From NCBI RefSeq assembly GCF_030053135.1, contig NZ_CP125652.1, positions 3,838,501 to 3,902,500 on the forward strand: a stretch of DNA of 64,000 nt. Reading direction: 5' to 3'. This document shows positions 56,715-64,000 of this stretch, piece after piece (the stretch's first letter is position 1; each line of letters opens with the position of its first letter). A model generated the notes under the pieces. That model had not been told where the DNA came from. It did no database searches and saw nothing but the letters and a program-made list of their open reading frames with translations. The DNA comes from Rhizobium sp. BT04 (GTDB lineage: Bacteria > Pseudomonadota > Alphaproteobacteria > Rhizobiales > Rhizobiaceae). Position numbers and translations under genes: made by a program.

Positions 56715-57836
56715 ATGCCCCTGATCAACCTCCCCGAATTCGCGGGCGACCTGCTGGCCGAATTTACAGCGCGCAATGCCGAGCGCATCGATACGCCTGT
56801 CATTCAGCCGGCCGAACCTTTCCTCGATATCGCCGGCGAAGATCTGCGCCGCCGCATCTTCATGACGGAGAGCGAAACCGGCGCCAGCCTCTGCCTGCGT
56901 CCCGAATTCACCATCCCCGTCTGCCTGCGCCACATCGAGACCGCCACAGGCACGCCGAAGCGTTACGCTTATCTCGGCGAGGTTTTCCGCCAGCGCCGCG
57001 ACGGCGCCAATGAATTCTATCAGGCCGGCATCGAGGATCTCGGTGATATCGACCTGTCTAACGCCGACGCCCGCGCCATCGGCGATGCCACCGGCATTCT
57101 CGGCCGGCTGCTGCCGGGCCGGCGCCTGTCGGTGACGCTTGGCGACCAGGCGGTGTTCGAGGCCGTTGTTCAGGCGCTCGGCCTGCAGCTCGGCTGGCAG
57201 AAGCGCCTGATCCATGCCTTCGGCAACATGACGCAACTGGAAGCGTTGCTGGCCGGTCTCGTCAGCCCGCAATTCGTCACCGGGCTGGACGACGATATTG
57301 CCAGGCTGGTCGCCTCTGGCGACGAGCAGGCGCTGGTCGTCCATCTCGAGCGGGAGATGCAGAAGACCGGCTATTCGACGAATGCCGGCCGCTCGCCCCT
57401 GGAGATCGCCCGGCGCCTCAAGGAAAAGCTCATCCTGTCCGAAACGCGCCTCGACGATGCGGCCTTCCATGTGCTGGAAGAGTTCCTGTCGCTCGACGTG
57501 CCGCTCGTCAATGCGTCGGCGGCGCTGGCCGGTTTCGCCGATGCTGCCGGCCTGAAACTCGGCAACGCGCTCGCCCGCTTCAATGGCCGCGTTGCAGCAC
57601 TTTCCAACGCTGGCGTCGATCTTTCCTGCCTCGATTACCGCGCCGCTTTCGGACGGCCGCTCGACTATTACACCGGCCTCGTCTTCGAGGTGACGGCGGA
57701 AGGCTCGAGCGCGGTTCTGGCCGGCGGCGGCCGCTTCGACCGGCTGTTGACCTTCCTCGGCGCAACGGACCGCATTCCGGCCGTCGGCTTCTCCTTCTGG
57801 CTCGACCGCATCGAAACCGAAAGGGCAGCCGTATGA
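56715..57836 (+). CDS. hisZ: ATP phosphoribosyltransferase regulatory subunit
   Basis: 373 residues. [33 protein letters not shown] and [20 protein letters not shown] give the HisRS-like fold. The catalytic anticodon domain is absent, the hallmark of His[12 protein letters not shown] and [14 protein letters not shown] correspond to the synthetase motifs. It partners the short HisG encoded immediately after (4-nt overlap) for the first step of histidine synthesis. Its SD lies at the edge of the upstream repeat. Confidence 0.93.
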   Translation: MPLINLPEFAGDLLAEFTARNAERIDTPVIQPAEPFLDIAGEDLRRRIFMTESETGASLCLRPEFTIPVCLRHIETATGTPKRYAYLGEVFRQRRDGANEFYQAGIEDLGDIDLSNADARAIGDATGILGRLLPGRRLSVTLGDQAVFEAVVQALGLQLGWQKRLIHAFGNMTQLEALLAGLVSPQFVTGLDDDIARLVASGDEQALVVHLEREMQKTGYSTNAGRSPLEIARRLKEKLILSETRLDDAAFHVLEEFLSLDVPLVNASAALAGFADAAGLKLGNALARFNGRVAALSNAGVDLSCLDYRAAFGRPLDYYTGLVFEVTAEGSSAVLAGGGRFDRLLTFLGATDRIPAVGFSFWLDRIETERAAV

Positions 57837-58528
57837 CCATCACCATCGCGCTTCCCTCCAAGGGTCGGATGAAGGACGACGCTTCGGCGATCTTCGAGCG
57901 GGCCGGCATGCCGATAACGGCTGTTGGCAACGACCGCTCCTATCGCGGCCGGGTCGAAGGCTGGGACGATATCGAAGTCGCCTTCCTGTCGGCCTCCGAA
58001 ATCTCCCGCGAACTGGGCAGCGGCACCGTCGATTTCGGCGTCACCGGCGAGGATCTGATGCGGGAAGGTTTTGCCGAAGTCGACAAACGCGTCGAATTCT
58101 GCGCCCGCCTCGGCTTCGGCCATGCCGATGTGGTGGTTGCGGTGCCGGAGATCTGGCTGGACGTCGACACCATGGCCGATCTCGGCGATGTCGCCGCCGA
58201 TTTCCGCGCCCGCCATTCCAGGCGCCTGGCTATCGCCACCAAATACTGGCGGCTGACCCAGCAGTTCTTTTCGAGCCAGCACGGCATCCAGCTTTATCGC
58301 ATCGTCGAAAGCCTGGGCGCCACCGAGGGTGCTCCCGCCGCAGGCTCGGCCGATATCATCGTCGATATCACCTCCACCGGCTCGACGCTGCGCGCCAACC
58401 ACCTGAAGGTGCTCCAGGATGGCGTCATCCTGCATTCGCAGGCCTGCCTCGTGCGCGCCCGCAAGGAGAGCCATGCGGACGAACCGGCGGTCCAGGCGAT
58501 CATCGACGCGGTGCGCGCCGCCCTCTGA
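57833..58528 (+). CDS. hisG: ATP phosphoribosyltransferase, short form
   Basis: 231 residues, the short HisG that needs His[21 protein letters not shown] is the PRPP/ATP-binding start, [11 protein letters not shown] and [20 protein letters not shown] are the core motifs. It catalyses condensation of ATP and PRPP. It overlaps hisZ by 4 nt and is followed by a strong terminator. Confidence 0.95.
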   Translation: MTITIALPSKGRMKDDASAIFERAGMPITAVGNDRSYRGRVEGWDDIEVAFLSASEISRELGSGTVDFGVTGEDLMREGFAEVDKRVEFCARLGFGHADVVVAVPEIWLDVDTMADLGDVAADFRARHSRRLAIATKYWRLTQQFFSSQHGIQLYRIVESLGATEGAPAAGSADIIVDITSTGSTLRANHLKVLQDGVILHSQACLVRARKESHADEPAVQAIIDAVRAAL

Positions 58529-58549
58529 TCCCGGTCATCAAGGCGCAAG

Positions 58550-58579
58550 AAAACCCGCCGTCGGGTGACGGCGGGTTTT
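58550..58579 (+). terminator. rho-independent terminator of the his operon
   Basis: AAAACCCGCCGTC (58550-58562) pairs with GACGGCGGGTTTT (58567-58579) around GGGT, ending in T's on plus and equally AAAA/TTTT on minus, so it can also serve the convergent DoxX gene. Confidence 0.85.
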
Positions 58580-58607
58580 CGCATTTATGGGAGGATGTCT
58601 GCTGGTA

Positions 58608-59021
58608 TCAGGCGGCTGCGTAGACGCCGCGGCGTGCGTCGATCGAATAGGCACCGGCACCGACGGTGGCGAGCAGGATGTACGCGCCGGCCAGCGTGAT
58701 ATTCTTCATGACCATGATCTGGTTGAGAATGTTCACGAGTTCCGTGCCACTCGCGTAAGGCAGGTGGAAGGCAATACCCGTGAAGACACAGAAGGCGGCG
58801 AGCAGCCAGCCGGCAATGCGGACCTGGAAGCCGGTGAGAACCGCAAGGCCGGCCAGCAGTTCGAAAAGGCCTGCGACATAGGCCAGCAGGGTTGCTGCCG
58901 GCAGGCCGGCACCGGCGATCATGCCCGCCGTACCGGCAGGATCGGTGAGCTTCATGAAGCCGGAAAGGATGAACATGAAAGACAGAAGAATGCGGGCAAT
59001 CAGGATGATGACGTTGGACAT
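58608..59021 (-). CDS. DoxX-family membrane protein
   Basis: 137 residues with four hydrophobic helices. LIARILLSFMFILSGFMKLT is the DoxX opening and LFELLAGLAVLTGFQVRIAG the second helix region. Members are small inner-membrane proteins sometimes linked to redox stress. It converges with hisG and is divergent from the GST-like gene across about 209 nt. Confidence 0.88.
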   Translation of the reverse strand: MSNVIILIARILLSFMFILSGFMKLTDPAGTAGMIAGAGLPAATLLAYVAGLFELLAGLAVLTGFQVRIAGWLLAAFCVFTGIAFHLPYASGTELVNILNQIMVMKNITLAGAYILLATVGAGAYSIDARRGVYAAA

Positions 59022-59230
59022 GGATGTTGTCTCCGTTTGAAGGACTCTGGAGATCTGGGTGCCCCGGCACCGGATGGATCTCGGATGTCACCTATGTCGC
59101 CTTTTTCTTCCGTGATGGAAAGATAAACGGAAGCGGACAGTTCGTTCAACAATATGGAACGATGTCCTGCCGCCGTCGCTTGCTTTTCACAAACCCGGTC
59201 TTTTATGGTCGGCTGAACATGGAGGCCCCG

Positions 59231-59941
59231 ATGGCAGATCTTTCCGCATTTCCGATCACGGCGCGCTGGCCGGCGAAAAATTCCGACATCATCCAGCTCT
59301 ATTCCCTGCAGACACCGAATGGGGTGAAGATATCCGTCGCCCTCGAAGAGCTCGGCCTCGCCTATGAGCCGCATTATGTTTCCTTCGCCGCCAACGAGCA
59401 GAAGTCGCCGGAATTCGAATCTCTCAACCCGAACGGCCGCATTCCGGCGATCATCGATCCGAACGGGCCGGGCGGCAAGCCGATCGGCCTGTTCGAATCC
59501 GGCGCCATCCTGCTTTATCTCGCGGAAAAAACCGGCAAGCTCATCCCCGATGATGCTGCCGGCCGCTACGAATGCATCCAGTGGGTGTTTTTCCAGATGG
59601 CGGGCATCGGCCCGATGTTCGGCCAGTTCGGGCATTTCTACAAATTCGCCGCCGACAAGGTCGCCAACAATTCCTATCCGGTGGAGCGCTATCGCGACGA
59701 GTCCAAACGTCTGCTCGGCGTGCTCGAAGACCGGCTGAAAGGCCGCCAGTGGATCATGGGCGATCTCTATACGATCGCCGACATCACCACCTTCACCTGG
59801 GTGCGCGGCGCCGACATCTTCTATGGCGGCCGCGAGGTTCTCGAATACGCGAAATTCCCCGCCGTCTCGGACTGGCTGGAACGCTGCATCGCCCGTCCGG
59901 CCAGTGCCAGGGGGCTCAACATACCCGTCAAGCCGGAGTAA
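59231..59941 (+). CDS. glutathione S-transferase, YghU/Ure2p-like
   Basis: 236 residues from MADLSAFPITARWPAKN (SD GGAGG). IIQLYSLQTPNGVKISVALE is the thioredoxin-like N-domain, PNGRIPAIIDPNGPGG the cis-Pro loop and FESGAILLYLAEKTG the GSH-binding Glu-Ser. FFQMAGIGPMFGQFGHFYKF and IADITTFTWVRG are C-domain motifs. It resembles disulfide-bond oxidoreductases YghU/YfcG rather than classical detoxifying GSTs. Confidence 0.93.
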   Translation: MADLSAFPITARWPAKNSDIIQLYSLQTPNGVKISVALEELGLAYEPHYVSFAANEQKSPEFESLNPNGRIPAIIDPNGPGGKPIGLFESGAILLYLAEKTGKLIPDDAAGRYECIQWVFFQMAGIGPMFGQFGHFYKFAADKVANNSYPVERYRDESKRLLGVLEDRLKGRQWIMGDLYTIADITTFTWVRGADIFYGGREVLEYAKFPAVSDWLERCIARPASARGLNIPVKPE

Positions 59942-59964
59942 CGAGCGGATCAGTTGGAAAGCAC

Positions 59965-59990
59965 AAAGGCCGCCTTCGAGGCGGCCTTTT
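59965..59990 (+). terminator. rho-independent terminator of the GST gene
   Basis: AAAGGCCGCC pairs with GGCGGCCTTT around TTCGA, followed by TATCTT. The stem is 10 bp and ends 16 nt before the convergent gene at 60006. Confidence 0.85.
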
Positions 59991-60005
59991 ATCTTAATTT
60001 CAGCC

Positions 60006-60452
60006 TCACTGCCGGCTTGTGATCTGCCTGGCGCCTTCGAGCTTGAAGCGGGGAAAGATGAAGACGCCGGACATGCTGCCGCTGTATTTCTCCTCGAGCC
60101 CATTCGACTCGCCCATGCAGAACAGCGGCTGGCGCAAGCCGTTCGGCATGATGATCGTCGTCGAAAAACAGAAGGAGGAGCAGAGGGTCGCCGCCTGCTC
60201 GAACAGCTCCAATACGTGGCTGCGGTCCTTGCTGTCGTAGCAGCGGATCAGGCTTAACAGGCCGCAGTCCCGTGCGGAAAGGCCGTGCAGCATCGTGCTC
60301 CATTCGCCGAGACGGAGCATGCCGCTCGACAGATCGCCGGTCCAGGCTTCGGAAATGGAAAACTGCGCCACCATCTCGTCATTTTGACTATGGTGGTCCA
60401 GCGAGCCGGGCATCAAAGGTACGGCTGCATTGGCTTTGGCGATCTTAAACAA
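60006..60452 (-). CDS. hypothetical protein, possibly PAS-like
   Basis: 148 residues from a proposed TTG at 60452 (GGGGGAACGCC upstream is a strong SD). The longer open frame to 60680 has an unlikely basic, Cys-rich N-terminus. WSTMLHGLSARDCGLLSLIR, then SHVLELFEQAATLCSSFCFS, followed by TTIIMPNGLRQPLFCMGES, and GVFIFPRFKLEGA could be a degenerate PAS sensor domain. No output domain is present. The family is not securely recognised. Confidence 0.6.
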   Translation of the reverse strand: MFKIAKANAAVPLMPGSLDHHSQNDEMVAQFSISEAWTGDLSSGMLRLGEWSTMLHGLSARDCGLLSLIRCYDSKDRSHVLELFEQAATLCSSFCFSTTIIMPNGLRQPLFCMGESNGLEEKYSGSMSGVFIFPRFKLEGARQITSRQ

Positions 60453-61071
60453 GGCGTTCCCCCGTTCGCATGCGGCTCCTCCGCCGCACGCTCGGCAAAC
60501 ACAAAGAAACAGGATCATGTCGCTGCGGGCATGATGCCCGCCGCATCCGGCGATCGTTGACACGACGATCAGGCCTTCGGAACCCGAACGCCCACCTTTC
60601 GCGCTCCGGCCTCGTCTGATGGTGAGATCTCGCCCGGCGCGCTTCAATTGCAGCGCGGATTTATAGGGGCTTTTGGACAAACGGCAATGGCTTTTTAAGG
60701 GGTATTCGGATCGGCACCATGTCCTGAGATGCTCGCATCTTCGAGCCGTTTGCGAAAATCATCGCCAGAAGATCGTCCTCACGGGCTTTGCAAGCCTTTC
60801 CATCCCATAGGAAGCCGGAAATACTGCCGCGACATCGCGATCTCTCGGTGAACGAAAGAGACGCAGCGCCGCAAGTTTCGCGCAAGCTTCGCGTCCGGGA
60901 CCTGCGATACGGAGCCAGTTAAACGTTTTATCTGCCGAATCGGACGCCCATGCATCGAATCGCTACCGCCTAACCCAAGGCGCGGTGGCTTAAAAGAAAA
61001 GGGCGACCCGAGGGCCGCCCTTCCTGTTCCGGATACCGGAATGAACGATGCTGTGAAAGGCCCTTGGCCTA
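60453..61071. other. 618-nt gap upstream of the PAS-like gene
   Basis: No convincing gene is seen on either strand. The right end holds the groEL terminator. The rest shows no SD plus domain combination worth calling, and no RNA gene was recognised. Confidence 0.5.
60987..61022 (-). terminator. groESL terminator
   Basis: AAGGGCG (60999-61005) pairs with CGCCCTT (61016-61022). On the minus strand the stem is followed by TTCTTTTAAG, giving a U-rich tail 50 nt after the groEL stop. Confidence 0.75.
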
Positions 61072-62724
<1,653 letters not shown>

Positions 62725-62765
62725 TCAATTCGAGTGTCCGGGTTCTCGGAAAGGCCAGCGGCTGA

Positions 62766-63062
62766 TCAGCCGATGATGCCCATAATGTCGGCTTCCTTCA
62801 TGATCAGAAGGTCTTCGCCGTCGATCTTGACTTCGGTGCCGGACCACTTGCCGAACAGAATGCGGTCGCCGGCCTTGACGTCGAGTGCGACGACCTTGCC
62901 GGATTCATCGCGCGCGCCGGAGCCGACGGCGACGATTTCGCCTTCCTGCGGCTTTTCCTTGGCGGTATCGGGAATGATGATGCCACCCTTGGTCTTGGCT
63001 TCGGACTCAACGCGGCGAACGACGACGCGGTCGTGAAGGGGGCGGAAGTTGGTGCTTGCCAT
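62766..63062 (-). CDS. groES: 10-kDa chaperonin GroES
   Basis: 98 residues. [20 protein letters not shown] is the family opening, [20 protein letters not shown] the mobile loop region and [20 protein letters not shown] the beta-barrel. It caps GroEL. The gene is first in the operon and lies behind a promoter and CIRCE element, so HrcA-controlled. Confidence 0.98.
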   Translation of the reverse strand: MASTNFRPLHDRVVVRRVESEAKTKGGIIIPDTAKEKPQEGEIVAVGSGARDESGKVVALDVKAGDRILFGKWSGTEVKIDGEDLLIMKEADIMGIIG

Positions 63063-63120
63063 TGTCTAATCCCTCGATCGAATGACATTCGCAGGCCGGA
63101 GCGGCCCACATGGATAGATG

Positions 63121-63147
63121 TTAGCACTCCCTTGCGGTGAGTGCTAG
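63121..63147. promoter_or_regulatory. CIRCE element (HrcA operator)
   Basis: TTAGCACTC (63121-63129), nine bases, GAGTGCTAG (63139-63147); one mismatch to the consensus TTAGCACTC-N9-GAGTGCTAA. It lies 59 nt upstream of groES and should bind HrcA for heat-inducible repression. Confidence 0.95.
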
Positions 63148-63154
63148 CGACGAG

Positions 63155-63183
63155 CATTTAGGGATGGCTCCGTAAGGAGTCAA
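63155..63183 (-). promoter_or_regulatory. groESL promoter
   Basis: On the minus strand TTGACT (63183-63178), 17 nt, TAAATG (63160-63155). The expected start site is about 7 nt further, at the first base of CIRCE, so HrcA would sit exactly on the transcription start. Confidence 0.7.
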
Positions 63184-63417
63184 TGAGAGCAATCACGAAT
63201 TTTTGTGCCGGAATTGTGAAGAGGCTGAGAATAATCGGAATGCGGCCGAACCATACGGTGGTCGAAATTTGCGGGCTCGCCGCCGCAACCATCTCCGCTT
63301 CAGGATCGGATCGTGAAAAACCGCCGCCCATCCGCGCCCGGCAGCGAAGAAAATGCCTTGCCATCGCCTTGCGCCTTTGCAATGTCACCGGTGACTGAAG
63401 CAAATCGGGAAATCGGA

Positions 63418-64000
63418 ATGGCCAGGCGGATAGAGAACTTCTCGGAGATAACAGATCACTATGACGTGGTGCTCTGCGATGTCTGGGGCGTCGTTCACAA
63501 CGGCGTCGATCCGTTTCCGAAGGCGGCCGCTGCCCTCGAAGCGGCACGCGCAAGCGGGGTCGCCGTCGTCCTCATCACCAATTCGCCGCGCCTTTCCTGG
63601 CAGGTGGTCGAGCAGTTGCGTCAGATCGGTGTGCCCGACAGCGCCTATGACAGGATCGTCACGTCGGGGGACGTGACGCGCGGGCTGATTTCCGAGGGCC
63701 CGAAGACGGTCTTCCTGCTTGGCCCTGAGCGCGACAAGGCGCTTCTCGAAGGCATTGGCGTCGAGCGCCGGCCGGCCGGCGAAGCGCAATCGCTCGTCTG
63801 CACCGGCTTTTTCGACGACGAGACTGAGAAGCCGGAGGATTACACCGACATGCTTCTCGACTTCAAAGCCCGCGAGGTGCCGATGATCTGCGCCAATCCC
63901 GACCTCGTCGTCGAGCGCGGCCATCGCATCATCCCCTGCGCCGGCGCCATGGCCGCCTATTATGAGCAGCTTGGCGGCAGCACCCGCATCGCCGGAAAGC
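63418..64000 (+). CDS. HAD-superfamily class IIA protein (3' partial)
   Basis: The frame runs off the right edge. From the ATG at 63418 it begins MARRIENFSEITDHYDVVLC and DVWGVVHNGVDPF. The latter is motif I of TIGR01459-type proteins: Asp21 is the nucleophile and the usual second Asp is Trp23, as in haloacid-dehalogenase-like members. VVLITNSPR is motif II. Other in-frame starts exist at 63382 (ATG) and 63391 (GTG). CANPDLVVERGHRIIPCAGA matches the NagD-like cap-region context. It likely removes phosphate or a related group from a small molecule; function unknown. Confidence 0.82.
   Translation, partial: MARRIENFSEITDHYDVVLCDVWGVVHNGVDPFPKAAAALEAARASGVAVVLITNSPRLSWQVVEQLRQIGVPDSAYDRIVTSGDVTRGLISEGPKTVFLLGPERDKALLEGIGVERRPAGEAQSLVCTGFFDDETEKPEDYTDMLLDFKAREVPMICANPDLVVERGHRIIPCAGAMAAYYEQLGGSTRIAGK

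Noticed and set aside
63183..63398. Plus-strand frame of 71 residues upstream of the HAD gene
   Set aside because: Overlaps the groES promoter region and has no SD or recognised domain.

Overview
The window is a chromosomal stretch from an alphaproteobacterium of the Rhizobium type (R. etli / R. leguminosarum-like; inferred from content, not from a search). The evidence is consistently high-GC housekeeping DNA, a groESL operon under a CIRCE element, glcDEF behind a LysR gene, a plant-type glutamate-cysteine ligase, a short-form hisG paired with hisZ, a DUF1127 protein, and intergenic repeats resembling the rhizobial RIME1 family.

Layout. (1) 1-10.5 kb is a surface-polysaccharide (probably LPS O-antigen) cluster: six translationally coupled plus-strand genes (an MptE/Cst-like protein, a TIGR04325-type methyltransferase, a GT2-acyltransferase fusion, a CgeB-like glycosyltransferase, a SAM methyltransferase and a DXD glycosyltransferase). 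These are followed by dTDP-glucose 4,6-dehydratase, GDP-mannose 4,6-dehydratase, GDP-fucose synthase and another methyltransferase. The left edge is visibly less GC-rich than the core genes. (2) 10.6-11.5 kb holds a toxin-antitoxin pair whose toxin looks frameshifted, next to tRNA-Gln(CTG). (3) 11.7-25.2 kb is housekeeping and small accessory genes: ppx/gppA with a long basic N-terminus, rlmE, an MFS pump, a Tat-type metallo-beta-lactamase-fold enzyme, guaB, an SDR with a divergent LysR, MAPEG, TetR, LysR/DUF1127 and DUF937. (4) 25.4-32.8 kb is a cyclitol/sugar catabolic island: an HTH-only RpiR fragment, an inositol-dehydrogenase-like enzyme, two TIM-barrel isomerase/dehydratase proteins (Hyi-like and IolE-like) and a CUT2-type ABC transporter, with a LacI regulator and two near-perfect operators in the divergent promoter region. 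(5) 33-44.8 kb carries gshA, rsmE, pit, a Nudix gene, a LysR gene with a divergent-active-site S-adenosylhomocysteinase paralog, and LysR-glcDEF for glycolate oxidation. (6) 44.8-54.8 kb is envelope and repair: a beta-barrel protein, two L,D-transpeptidases, tag, a HAD hydrolase, an aldo-keto reductase, a two-HKD phospholipase-D-like protein and a small putative copper-handling pair. (7) 54.9-64 kb has hisS-hisZ-hisG (with a RIME-like repeat inserted before hisZ), DoxX, a GST, a possible PAS-like protein, groEL-groES and the start of a HAD class IIA protein that runs off the window.

No complete new defence or mobile system was found. No CRISPR array, transposase or integrase was seen. The most unusual items are the SahH paralog with several substituted catalytic positions, the toxin frameshift, the paired LacI operators 22 bp apart, the RIME element supplying the hisZ ribosome-binding region, the GT2-hexapeptide acyltransferase fusion with a 9-G tract, and the large stand-alone HKD protein. 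All assignments come from reading motifs and context by eye; no alignment or database search was run.
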